A stretch of 64,000 nt of DNA from Agelaius tricolor (taxonomy: Eukaryota; Chordata; Aves; Passeriformes; Icteridae), in contig JALJCS010000028.1 of assembly GCA_023055355.1 (NCBI GenBank), positions 8,184,418 to 8,248,417 on the forward strand. Direction: 5' to 3'. The translations under genes and the position numbers were made by a program. Of this stretch, positions 1-11,895 are shown piece after piece (the first letter of the stretch is position 1; every line of letters begins with the position of its first letter). The notes under the pieces were generated by a model. It did not search any database. It was not told the DNA's origin and saw only the letters and a list, made by a program, of their open reading frames with translations.

Positions 1-3000
1 TTCGCTGCTCTGGCTTCGGTGGGCTACTCCTAAAGAAAAGGCACCACCAAGATTACTGCTACAGCAGTGAGAAGGCACTGCAGTATTTGGATGGAAAAGG
101 AGAGGAAATAGTGTTTTTCAATCCAGCTCTTAACCATTCTTAGCACTGCATTACCAAATAAAAGTTAATACCACATTTGACTACAGACAATCCCATTTTC
201 TACCGTCCCTTGAAGCAGCAATGTAGGAATGCTCACCTGCATTAAACAAAGAACAAAGATAAACTTGCAGCCATGAAGTGCTCAGAGATCCACTCCTATA
301 AAAACTGGTCTATTACAAGGTTGCTGTGTCTACTACATTCAGACATTGTCAGAGCCCCTCTAAAGACTGTCCTATCAGAACAGGACTTAACACTGGGCCA
401 TTACAATGCACTTACATCATCAATTATAAAGGGGCAACAAATATTCCTTGAGGTCTTCATCTCTCCTCCTCCCAAAGAAAATCTAGCTAAGTCAGTGGAC
501 AAAAGAGACCAGAGCAAACAGGGCCCACCAGGGCAAAGAACTGCATTGCTCTGCATTCCCTTGGGGTCTTACTCTTATAGCCAGGAAAATGTACTTTAAC
601 AGTGATGCTGCAGCACTCATTAACAGCCCTCCTCAACCTGCCATCTTTTCATACAGATCTTCCAGAATTTACTGGCATCTCTACTTTGCTAGATCAGGTA
701 TACAATAAAATACCTGACGCCTAAAGCTCCAGCTGCCACTGATAACACTGGTTTTAGGTTTTCTAAGGTATTTTCAAAATACATACAAAATAATGAGATT
801 TTCCATGAAATTGATTCCTATGTCTGATCTCACCACGACAGGCAACTCCTTAGAACAATGGATGCTTACAAGGACACTGTTCTGCTGGAGCTGCTCTCTG
901 TGTGTCCAAATGAATTCAAATCCTCTGCAGTCACTTCAGCCTGCTGCTGAAAGGAACTGCTGCAAACTACACAGCATTAGCTGAGTCTTCATTTATGCTA
1001 CATAAACACACAAGATAAACCTTTATATTTTTTTCCTGATCCATTCCCCAATTTAACCAAAGCTCTCACCCTGATGTGAAAAAGCAACACATTATTAAAC
1101 AGCTGCACAAATGGCACTGTAGGAAGCAAACACCAGAAACTCCTGCTTTGGGTCATCAGCCAATCCAGTCAGTACAGTCAGGCACTGTCCTGGGGAATTC
1201 TCAAAACAGAAATCCCCATGGTCCTCACTGTCTGAGCACTTCAAACCTCAATAAACCTCGATAAACCTGCCAATACCTGAGCATTTCTACCTCCAGGTAC
1301 ACATTTCCACACCTCCTGTTCTGCTGCCAGTATTGTTTATCCAGTTGTGCCCTAGGATGGATCAGGACCTCTTCTGTTTGGAAATTAAACATTTACTTTT
1401 CCTGGGTTAGTTTTCACTTGTATTAAGCCCACAATTCCCCTCATCACACAGCTGCCACAGACAGCAGAAGAACAAATGCTCCTTTCAGCAAGAGTCAGAC
1501 CTCAGATGGATTAAAACAGTCATGTACCCACAGGCTGAGGGAACACAGTGAGTGAACTCTGCACCATTCTTAAGAAAAAGAAGTCACCTCCACCTCTGGG
1601 TTGCTGCCTTTAGTCATGAGAACAATACAGAGTGTTAAATTCCATCTGCAATGAGTTGATCTCAGGAAATGCTTTTGATAGCTTTTCTCTGTCCTGCTTT
1701 GGATGTAAGGAAACAAAACAAGCAGGAAGGAGTCACTTCTAAGTATTTCTGAACAGCACTGTAATTAAAACTACAAGATTGAAGCTTGTAAAATACTCTA
1801 ATTGCCAAAGGGAAAACCAGAAAATTCAAGAAGCAAATAGGTAAATGTTAACGAATTCTGCAAGCTCATCAAAGATCATTGGAAAAATGTTATTTTTATT
1901 AAACTGTTAGAAATCATATTGGAAACCTTGTTAGAACCATCTTGAATTTGTTTTGGGATGGTTTTGAGAACCTCTAAGCTTAGTAACACAACGTGCAAAA
2001 CAATTTCAGTTTTCAGATAAAGATCGCAATACTGGAAAATACGTCAATTTGTCCTGATTCCCAAGTCAGATAATTTGAAATCAAAATTAATTTCTGTCAG
2101 GTCAAATGTGGTATAAATACATGAATTTTGTCTTCCCCTCTCTATAGAGCAACCCTCCTAACTTCCCCTGCTTGCTGCATTTGTATGATTTTAACAGATC
2201 AGTTATTTGTTGCATCTTCTGAAATAAATACAATTTGTAAATATCCTGCTTGTATTCCCTCCAGTAAATAGTGAAATTGGCAGAGTAATACAAAGCAGAA
2301 AGCAAATACTTTATTCTTACACTGACAATGTCCAGTCATGGCTTGCTATTTTTAATTCTGCTGATTGCTTGCAACTAAAGATCAAAAATTAACTTGAGAC
2401 CGATTGCTAGAATGTACCTAGAAACCAATCAATAGAGACTGTGTTGCAAAACTTGAAAGGGATTTTCCTGTCTCCTTGACATATTTTTTTCCATAATATT
2501 GTGTAATAATGAACTTTATTACAAACTTTTTTAAGCTTTGGTAACCCATATTGCAAATGTCAGGAGTTTACGCACACCTGGAAAACAAGCGTAAATGGAA
2601 TAAATGGAAAACCATTTATTACTTGGAAAATGAAAACAAGAAGTACCTTCTTTCACTGTTTTGCAACATTTGTTTCTGAAAATGACTCTCAGTAAGAGCA
2701 GGAGCAGCAGCAGTGCTGAGTACAGTGAGGAGCTGAGTAAGGAACGCGCACGGACACAGGAGGAGCAGCCGGGAGCTGCGGGCCTACCTGCCGCCCCAAT
2801 GGGAGAGGTAGCTGGGGTCATGCTGTGCACGTTGAGGCCCAGGCTGTGCGAGGGCCCCGGCGCTGGGGCTGCGCCCGGCGGCCCCGGCGGGGTCTCTCTC
2901 TGAGGGGACGTCAGCGGGGTGGTGGGCTGGGACGAGGAGCCGCCCGCCAGCCGCGCCAGGCGCCTCCGCCGGATCTGCGGGGAGAGGAGAGCAGTGAAAG

Positions 3001-6000
3001 GAGCCCAGGGAAAGGAGCCCAGGGATCCCCCCGGCCAGGAGAGGAGTGAGTGAACCCCCTGCCAGGGAGAGGAGCCCAGTGAACACCTCTGTCACAGAGA
3101 GAATCCCACTGAACCTCACTGCCAGGGAGAGGAGCCCAGTGAATCCCCTGTCAGGAGAGGAGTGAGTGAACCCCTCTGTCAGGAGAGGAAGGAGCTCAGT
3201 GAACCCCCCTATCAGGAGAGGAGCCCAGTGAATCCCCTGTCAGGAGAGGAGTGAGTGAACCCCTCTGTCAGGAGAGGAGCTCAGTGAACTCCCCTGTCAG
3301 GGAGAAGAAGGAGCTCAGTGAACCCCCCCCGTCAGGAGAGGAGTGAGTGAACCCCCCTGTCAGGGAGAGGAGCCCAGTGAACCCCCCCTGTCAGGAGAGG
3401 AGTGAGTGAACCCCCTGTCAGGAGAGGAAGGAGCCCAGTGAACCCCCCTGTCAGGAGAGGAATGAGTGAACCCCCCTGTCAGGAGAGGAGCTCAGCTCAG
3501 TGAACCCCCCTGTCAGGGAGAGGAAGGAGCCCAGTGAACCCCCCTGTCAGGGAGAGGAGCTCAGTGAAAGGAGTTCATTGAACCCCCCTGTCAGGGAGAG
3601 GAAGGAGCCCAGTGAACCCCCCTGTCTCCTGCAAAGACAAACACAACACTGCAGCCTTACCTGAAGCCTGCTCAGTGGAGCTGGGCTGGCTGCCCTTCCA
3701 CTGTTCTGTGTCACAGCACACAGTACCCTCCGTGTTCAAATTCAAAGTATGTGTTTGCTGCCTTGGAAAACCATGTGCACTGGGAATGCTGTGTTTGTCC
3801 CTTGAGGGGTTGTGCAAGACCCGTTTAATGTTTACTGCTCAGCAGTTTCAAAACCTGCAATACTCCTCCCCATTTACTTTGGCATCTGACAAGCCATGTT
3901 GATGTGATAAAAGGGACAACACGAATGTGACCTTTGCTTTAACTTCACACCACATGATACCAACACACCCGTGCTAAAGAAGGTCCAGTTGAAAGTTATG
4001 CAAGACCACCACTGTCCAAATTAATCCAAAACAGAACTGCAACACCAAAACTGCACCCTGTGTGATGGACAGAAGCACCTTGACAAGTAAAGACAGAGTA
4101 ATAAACATCCTCTTATCACCTAGAGGCATTCCATCACAAAGAATTTTAAATACAGTTTTTGCATGTTCCTTTTAAGAGAAGCATCTGCCTTCAAAATCCA
4201 ACTACAGAAAACTGTTACAAATTTACTTATTAAAACTGGCATGTGATCACATAACACTAATATTATACATGAGAAATAGACAAAACTTATGAAACTAGAT
4301 TCATAATGCTTTAATCTTTGCACAAACAAAAACCAGAAAATAAATTATTTATTGTCACAGGCTGCCTTACAGGATCTCTGCCCAAAGCTTACATCTTTGG
4401 CTTGAAACAGGCCCAAAGTAAAAGTATATTTGAGGATGTCAGCTCCCTTCCCTGCAAAAATCAGCAATTCCTGTTATTCTCTTCGTATTATGACACTCAG
4501 GCATTGCACAAAGTTTTCATTTCTGCTCATAGTCCTAAAGAACTGCCAGGCAACTGAAAGAGTGAACAAAAGATTTGTGTCAAGTCAATGTCTACACTAC
4601 ATTGCTGTATCATTTAATGGCCTGTGAAACCTACTCCAACAGGAAGAAGAACAGATCAAATTAAATCAGACTTCAAAAACTGTGAGAAAACAGTGTCTGG
4701 AACTACATCTCCCTCCACGACAGGTGTCACCACATGAACATGGAAGGCAGCTACATTTTTTTTAAGACTCAAAAAAATAGCTATGAATAGAATCTCTAAT
4801 CCTTCCTCCTTGTCAAGCAAAATAGGGGAGCTTAATGCAGAAATAAATTGTTCAGCTTTGTCTTTAGGTAAAAGTAATACATATTAGGGTCTTCTCCTTC
4901 TTCATTTATACCTCATATTTCAATTTTTCAGTTTTTCATCCAAGTGCTTATCTGAAAGAACTCCAGAACTACCTCAGCCCTCAAAAGTATAACTGAGAAA
5001 ATGTCAGCTACATGTCCTCATATCTGAATCCAAATTAAGTGTTCACAGCTCACAAATACAACAAATACACACACATGCACTCCATATATGCACCAGTGTC
5101 TGAAGGAGAAAGAGGATTTCTTTTTCTTGCTTTTTCTATAATTAATGTGATATGGAGCTCTTCCACAACTGTTCCCATTAATGCTTGCTAGCTAGTTCCA
5201 AATCAGAGCAAGGAAGGAGATATGTGAGGAGAAGAGGGCAGAGATGATACCCAACACATTTATTAATTAATTCACAAGTACAGTGCATTGATTACTCAAA
5301 CAAGGTCCCCTCTTCCTCCTCTCCCAGTGGCAGGCAGATAACTAAGGACACTAGTGGCACTTGGCATTCCTTCCCTGCCCTCCCTAGGCAAGATCCACGG
5401 CTGTGTCACAGCAAATCCCCCTGCAGTCAGCGCTGCTGCCACAGGAGGACACCCAGACCCATCTCCTGCCTGGTATTCACCACCCTTAGCCCATCAAGCA
5501 CCCGCCTTTCTCAGGGAGCAGGCCCCCAGCAAAACAGTCTGAGCAGGGCCTGGAACAAACATCTGCTCAGACACTGCTGCTTTGAGTCAAGAGATTGCAA
5601 TAAAAAATAATACAATATGTTCCCCTGCCCCTTTAAGGATGATGGGCAGATTACAATCACGTTCCTTACTGCTGAACAAAGTAATGCTAAAATATAAACA
5701 AACTCTGAATATTTTTACCACTGACAGCCACAGCTTTCACAACTGAGGGTGCATGGAGCACATGTTGAAGGACCAGATCTGGTTCTTGGATACCTCAAGC
5801 TGTCATATTCCTCCAGGTTTATATAAAATTATTGCAGTAATCTGAAGTTTGATGTGAAGACTAGAAAGTTTTAAGTCAGAGATAAAAGAGGAGAAATACT
5901 ATGCTAAAAAGGCCAAGTACAGGCCAAGTTTGAAAAGATGGCATAAAATTGGTGGACACATTCTATCCAGTGAATTCCCTGTATCTTCAGGCTGAACAGA

Positions 6001-8807
6001 AGGGAGAGAAGGGAAGATGGGCACAGCTGGGGACTCAGGAGACACAGTTTGTTTGCACAACACAAGAGACAATCCAGACTCCACCTGCACACAAATCCCT
6101 CCTCAGAAGTATGGGAGTTCCCTCCAATAAGCTGTTCCCATTTCAGACTGAATGAGCCTCCAAATTACCACCCAGCAGCACAAAGCTGGGGTCTCAAATA
6201 ATATTTTAGGGAAGTTTAGGGCATTTGAATAATCCCCAACCCTCGATTGCAGATCTGAGCCAGTGACATATGACAAAGCTGTTATGTGCCATTATGTTAC
6301 CTAACAGTGACAAGGTTTTCAGTCCTATTACATGGGCATTGCTTGCTCCACAGCCCATCTTCCCTGCAGAGCACAGCTCCAGAACACACAGTTTAAAAGC
6401 CTAATTAAAAAAAAAACCACCTAATTGGCTGAATGGGACAAGCACATTGCTTTTTAACTGGTACAGTATAGTACAGTTTTTGCTGGACACATCTGGACTA
6501 GATCTATAAATAGCAGTTTTCAGAAATACATTTTTGATCTAAATTGACTTCTTAAAAGCTGTTAGCTGCATGCACCACAAGGAAAAATGTAAAAAGAGCA
6601 CCCTGCTAAAGATGGTTAACTGATAAATTAATTTGGCACCAGGTAATAAAGATACAACCAGGAAGACCAGTCCCTCAGGCTCACACATTCTCAATTTAAA
6701 AACATTGTGTATCCGTATCTGCTAGAGTGGCAACTGCTTAGTGAGACTGTAAATAAATCTCCTATTCAATTCTGTGAAGTCCCTGTTCTCATCTTGCACT
6801 ATCTACTGTGCTAAAACTCACATACTAAGAAGGAAATTTATTTCTTCCCTCTCCTAAAAATTTTATTATGGTCTGTAATGAATTACAACTTTTAGTGCAT
6901 TAACAAAGACAACAGTAAGAAAATGTCAGTGAGAGACACTGTTAATAGGAGGGGAAAAGATCTTCTTGAAACTAAAATACAAGTATGATCAACTGTGTAT
7001 CTCCTCTTTTGAAGCTGCAACCCGTTAGTGTTATATTTAATTATGGTTTGATAACAGAAGATAACCTTATCTGTAAGAGCCTTGCAATTAAACTTCCGTT
7101 AAGTATTTTCTCACCTTCAGTCGTTGCCTGAAAAAAAGTCTGAATCTGAAGAAGTAACATGAAGTATATTTCAGAAGGTTATTTTTCAATATAATCTCAT
7201 CCAGGCCCACTGTGCCAAGTAACAGCAAAGTGGAGATGTGGAGGAAAATTAAAATCAACTTGGCTCTGACTTTTCAGTGAGCAATCCATTAATAAAAGAA
7301 GTGACACTGTGACTCTGTTAAAATGATACAAGACTGTCACAAGCAATCACCTAAAAGACCATTTGGTTTGGTCCTTGCTGAACTGGACAAGAAGGACATG
7401 GAAAGTCACTCGAGACAAACATTTGGCCAAAAAAGGTGGATGAGTCCTCACTGGAGAACTCCTTTCCTGCAGCCTCAGATCCATGATGCAGTGGTTTTGA
7501 TGATGTCAGTAATGTGCTGAGGCAGTGACACAAATAAGCCTACATAGGTTAAATAATTCTGAAATTAATCATAAAACACCTCAGGATCAGGGCACTTTAA
7601 CAACGAGAAGAGCTGCAGGTAAACAAAGCACTCATGAAATACACCTGTAAAACTGGAGATCCTTTTTCCCAGCAGACTTACACTACCAGTGTCCCATCCC
7701 ACTCCTCCCAACATGGGAACTGCTCTCCTTTTCTCAGTGCTTCCACAGAGCATGAGGACCTCCACCAAGTAAACAGCAAAAAGTGTTTTCTCCTAGATCG
7801 TGATGCAACACAGGAGGATTACTAAATTGTGACAGACAACATCATCAAAAACATCCCAACTGTTTGGAATACAAATCTGAGTGGTAACAGCAGCCACCCT
7901 GCCCTACAATCCCACTATAAGATATGGACAGAATAAAAATAACTTCTTTTGATCCTCCCTGGATTATAAGTATAGCACTGAGTCTGTATTGCAGCAGGTC
8001 CAGTACAATACATTTTGATTTCAGGATTACACAGGATCACTGGGAAACTCCCTGGATCTTGCTACAATAACCCAAATAATTAATTTGAAAACCCTCTAAT
8101 ATATAGGCAAACCTTAAGACCTTAATTATATATTAAAAAACAGGGGAAGCAGCATCCTTTAAAAGAAAGAAACAAGGAATAGTTCACCTTATTCTATGTG
8201 AATAGAATATATACATTATAGACGTTTGCCAACTACAGCATAACACTAGAATTCTTCAGTGAAAGATGAAGAGCTTGAATAAATAAAGAAAATCAAAGGA
8301 AACAGTGGAAAACTGACAAGCCTGATTCAAGCTGCTTCAAGAAGAAATGATACTAAATATAAGACCACGAACACACCCATCTTGCTTCTCAGCAAAGAGT
8401 CTAAGGAAGCAAAATTTCAAGTGTTTTACTATGTTAAAAGGTTGGGTGTTTCGAATCGCACACAAAGAACACATAAACGCCTAGTATTCACACAGAGAGG
8501 GAACACGCTGCAGACAAAGGCTACCTAGCAGATGGAAGCAGAGAATAAACAATTAACCCGGAGAGCAGCAACACAACCCCGTGGCCGAGCCGGAGGGTCG
8601 CGGGTCAGGGCCAGCCCGAGGACAGGAGGGGAGAAAAACCCACCGAGCACAGAGAGGGGGCGAAGGCAGAGCTCTTCAGGATGGTTCCGTGCCCACCCTC
8701 GGGCCCGAGCCGGGCCCAGCACAGCCCGGCGCCCCCTCCCCGCGGGCCCACCCGCCCCTCAGGCCCCGGCCCCGCGCACTCACCTCGTCCGCGCTCAGCT
8801 CCTCCAT
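1..8807 (-). CDS. UBE4B: UBE4B, U-box ubiquitin ligase (E4 factor), N-terminal exons only
   Basis: Seen: three coding pieces on the minus strand. Exon 1 is 8807-8784 (encodes MEELSADE; strong start context, purine at -3 and G at +4). Exon 2 is 2974-2788 (187 nt, begins [12 protein letters not shown], ends ATSPIGAA plus one base). Exon 3 starts at 29 and leaves the window after [10 protein letters not shown]. All junctions are canonical: donor GTGAGT at 8783, acceptor CCGCAG before 2974, donor GTAGGC at 2787, acceptor TTTAG before 29. Known: UBE4B is a protein of about 1,100-1,300 residues whose C-terminal U-box binds E2 enzymes and extends ubiquitin chains; its extreme N-terminus binds the AAA ATPase VCP/p97. 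The window holds only the low-complexity Ser/Pro/Thr-rich N-terminal region, so U-box integrity cannot be judged. Exons 1 and 2 encode exactly 70 residues. Sure of identity from the near-identical human N-terminus. Confidence 0.95.
30..2787 (-). other. UBE4B intron 2
   Basis: AT-rich intronic sequence between UBE4B exons 2 and 3. I see no exon, RNA gene or recognisable repeat family. The short open frames here lack family resemblance and splice context. Confidence 0.7.
2980..3630. repeat. Minisatellite in UBE4B intron 1 abutting exon 2
   Basis: Irregular tandem array of units of roughly 30-40 bp built from GTGAACCCCCCTGTCAGG and AGAGGAGCCCA or AGAGGAAGGAGCCCA, with a recurrent GAGTGAGTGAAC variant. 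It begins within a few bases of the exon 2 acceptor (exon 2 starts at 2974). On the transcribed-sense (minus) strand the units read as C/T-rich tracts ending in CTGACAG followed by G, i.e. they resemble 3' splice sites. The array also has runs of C (G on the minus strand). Confidence 0.9.
3631..8783 (-). other. Remainder of UBE4B intron 1
   Basis: About 5 kb of ordinary intron between the minisatellite and exon 1. Mostly AT-rich with simple A/T runs. I found no coding exon, RNA gene or clear transposon in it. Confidence 0.65.
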
Positions 8808-9136
8808 CGCCTTCCTCTTAATGGTGCCCGGAGGAGGGGCGCGTTCCTCCGCCCCGCCGCGGGGCCGCTCCGAGGCAGCGCTCTCCTGCCGCTGCTGCCC
8901 CCCGGGCCGCCTCACAAGGGCATCTCCGGGGCGACCGCGCCGCGCCTCGCCCGCCGGCAGCACCGCCGCCCCCGGCCCGCTCCCCGCCGCCCACCCGCGC
9001 CTCAGCTGCCGCCGCGGCCGAAGGGAAGCTGCCCTCCCGGTGCCCCCGCGACCCTCAGAGCTCCCGGCCCCGGCCCCCGCCCGCCCGCGGCCGCTGCCCC
9101 GCGCAGAGATTATTCATCAAAACAACAGGGCGGCGG

Positions 9137-9159
9137 CGGCCATCTTGGGGATCACGTGA
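9137..9159 (-). promoter_or_regulatory. YY1-type element next to CACGTG E-box
   Basis: Minus-strand sense reads CAAGATGGCCGCC (YY1 core AAGATGG) just downstream of a TCACGTGA palindrome at 9152-9159. YY1 elements in this orientation typically sit just inside the transcription start of CpG-island genes, so the pair probably marks the UBE4B start. The E-box fits USF or MiT/TFE-type factors; which of these binds cannot be told. Confidence 0.6.
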
Positions 9160-9311
9160 CCCCGCGGAGGGCGGAGCACGCCGGGGCCGCGCGCGCGCCG
9201 CGCCGGCCAATGGCAGCGGCCCGAGGGGAGGGAGGGGCGGGGCCTGGGCGGGGCCCGGGAAAGGCGGGCCCGGGGCTCGTGAGGGGCCGCGGTTCGTGAG
9301 GGGCCCGGGGA

Positions 9312-9381
9312 GGCGGGAACGGGAGCGGGAACACGGCCCGGAACGAGGCCCGGAACGAGAGCGGGAACACGGCCCGGAAGG
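9312..9381. repeat. Short GC-rich direct repeats upstream of UBE4B
   Basis: Degenerate tandem copies of GCGGGAACACGGCCCGGAA-type units (for example GGCCCGGAACGAG twice, GAGCGGGAACACGGCCCGGAA twice). Part of the CpG island and lying upstream of the inferred UBE4B start. Confidence 0.6.
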
Positions 9382-9430
9382 GGGCAGCTGCCCCTCAGGG
9401 GCGCCGCGACCCCAGGGAGGGTCAAGCTGC

Positions 9431-11695
9431 CGAAGCCTTCCCTCTCCAATGGGCCCGTAAATATTAACCCCCTCTCAGTGACTGGTGATTGAGAATTCAC
9501 GGGATGTAAATCTAATTATTGCGAGCTGAGTAACACAGCAAGGAAAAAACAAGATGCCAAGACCCCGTTGGGTACTTGGTCTCGGACTTTTATAAGTGTA
9601 GTTTGAACATTAAGGGGTTTTTTTCCTCATTACAAACTTTTCTGCACCTAATTCCCTCATTATACCACAAAATACTATATTTCTGGAAGATATTAGTCTT
9701 TTCCCTCACACTCGAAATGTAACTCAGCCACAGAAAAAAACAGCCAGGTTGTATGTAAGTACATAGGAGGTTCATCCCCAGCTCATCTTGTTTGAGTTAT
9801 AATACACGTAGATGAAAGAGAAAAGGATATTTATAAGTTGCTCTTTTAGCAAAGGATAAACGAATTGAGGGTTGCATCTCCAAGTTTTTAGCCCAGGATG
9901 AACAGTCACTAATAATATGACCTGAACAGTGAGCCGTGCACGGGGCAGTGTGGTTTGAGTCAGCAAGGGAAAGAATCCCGTAAAAACTGGATGTTCTTAA
10001 GATGGAACTAAACTGATCCATATGAGCTATTAGGACATATTTTCATACACGCTGCAAATAATTATATAGCAGTAGAATTGATCCATTTTTTAAATGCAGA
10101 GATGAGGCAGGTAGGCTATCTGGCCTTATGTTTTCATATACATCTTTATTGTACTTTATTGATCTAAATTATTTTGAACAAAATATTTTGATGACTTAAC
10201 CAGGGTGCTCAGAAAGGAAACCAATACTTGGATCATAATATATACTGCCAGCCTTTTTATAGAATAGACGTACACTGTTACCTTTGATTTTTACATTACA
10301 CTTCATTTTGTGTTTATCTCCTTGGGATTTTTTTTAAGATAATTGAAGTGGTCTGAAACACCTTTGAGTAAAACCCTTCAAGTGCTTCTCTGGGGAGTTC
10401 TATTCTCGTCCTTCAAGGTCATTACTGCCTTTCTGTATTGCGTCTCACAGCGGTTTTGCTGGAGAGCGCAGCTTGGAAGCACTTGGAGAATTTCTGCGGA
10501 ATTTCCGCGTGTTTAACCCCTGCACCCTCGGCACTGAGCACCGGCCCGTTCCGTGGAGGAGCCGCGCTGCAGAGGCGCCATCCGCTGGCGCAGAAAGCTC
10601 TGCCTGCTGCTGCTGCAGTTTGTTAAGGGCTGTGAGCGGGACTGCTGCCCCGGATTGGGATTCCTACTCACAGAACGCTCTAACAGCAGTTCTGTTTTCA
10701 AGCAAATGAAACCACTCAGTCCCAGAAGGAAGACGCTGTCAGAATCCACAGCATAAACGCCAGGCATTTTACTGCTGGGCCCCACATTTCCCGAACTGTA
10801 TAAAGGCTATTTGTCCTGTTCTTTTTATTTTGGAAACCAGCTTAAATTTATGTAAGTCTGGTAATTAGGGGAGGGTGTCAATCTAACCAAAAGCCCTCCG
10901 TGCTTCAACAGATTTTTGTCTGACTCTGATGGTGTCTGTAAGCGTTTTGAATGGATAAGAAGTATCAGAAAGGTGGTGCTACTTGTTTCAGAATGTCAGG
11001 GACAATTTATTTCATATAAAGTAATTAAGTTACTAAACTTAAGCTACAGTTCTTCAAGAATATGCAATGAAGAATGTGCAGCAACTAATTTAATTTGTAA
11101 CTACCTAGATTATCTGACAACTTACATGTTCACGCAAGAAAAACTTTTCTATGTAATACTGCACACGGTGATAAAGAAAAATATTTATTCTAATTAACAG
11201 TTGTATGCAAACAAAGCTGAACTAAAGCAGCATTGTTTTCCCTCTGTATAAGTGCTTACAGAGTTCAATTATTTTGCAGACTGGAATCTTCATGGATCAC
11301 TCAGACCCATCTTCATGGTTCTGGGATTTGACCACAGCCTTGTTTCCTCTGGTAAGCTCAACTTAATTATTTTTGAGAACAAAGCAGCTCTGGCACAATA
11401 TGGTGCCTCACACTACAGCATGAAAGACACAAGCAGGTAAAGTAGTAGTCTACACCTTAAAGAGAAGCATTTTGAAAAATAAATCCATACCTTTTGTTGT
11501 TGGCTTCATTATTTTATATCTTCCCTTCTCTATCAGCATCCCATTACCCCTGTTTTATTTGCCTCTTTGAATTCCTCTTAGAATTGGCAGGTTTTCTCCT
11601 TTTAATTGACTTTTGATAACCTAGAGACCCAGGCCTCATCACTCATGTTTTGGGTTGGTTTTTTTTTCCTCCAAAAACATATTCAAAAACAAGAT
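9431..11695. other. Intergenic between UBE4B and RBP7
   Basis: Mostly AT-rich, with a GC-richer patch at about 10430-10770. The open frames in that patch resemble no family I know and lack good splice sites. Nothing else recognised. Confidence 0.6.
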
Positions 11696-11716
11696 ACTTA
11701 AGGTTCGTTTGAGGCA

Positions 11717-11722
11717 TTTATT
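11717..11722 (-). terminator. RBP7 poly(A) signal
   Basis: AATAAA on the minus strand, about 175 nt past the RBP7 stop codon. It is a canonical hexamer at a suitable distance for this small gene. Confidence 0.65.
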
Positions 11723-11895
11723 AGCAAAAATCAGACCTTTAACACTGGCAACAGCAGACTTATTTCCTGAGCCAGAAACTTCAGACCATTCAGGTTAACA
11801 GGTACAGGAGCCAGTTCTTGTTGGTAGAGCCCTCCCTGGACACAGCTCCTGAGCAGAGCTGTCCCTGCAGGCAGGACCCAGCACACCACACAGAC

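Larger units (their letters stand above)
8560..9430 (-). promoter_or_regulatory. UBE4B CpG-island promoter
   Basis: Very GC- and CpG-rich block covering UBE4B exon 1 and the sequence upstream of it on the minus strand, in contrast to AT-rich flanks. It carries Sp1-type GC boxes around 9233-9256, a CCAAT box at 9207-9211, a palindromic CACGTG E-box at 9153-9158 and a YY1-type motif at about 9137-9147. No TATA box is seen. The start of transcription is probably near 9140-9160, giving a 5'UTR of about 340 nt. Inference from composition and motifs. Confidence 0.8.

Noticed and set aside
2980..3630. CRISPR-like repeat-spacer pattern in the tandem arrays
   Set aside because: Units are contiguous, irregular and variable, lie in a vertebrate intron and lack unique spacers; they are minisatellites.
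8808..8963. In-frame N-terminal extension of UBE4B upstream of MEELSADE
   Set aside because: The frame is open upstream, but the available start I see is GTG; the ATG at 8807 has a strong context and matches the human start.
8532..9299. 255-codon plus-strand open frame and others across the UBE4B island
   Set aside because: GC-rich promoter artefact antisense to UBE4B exon 1.
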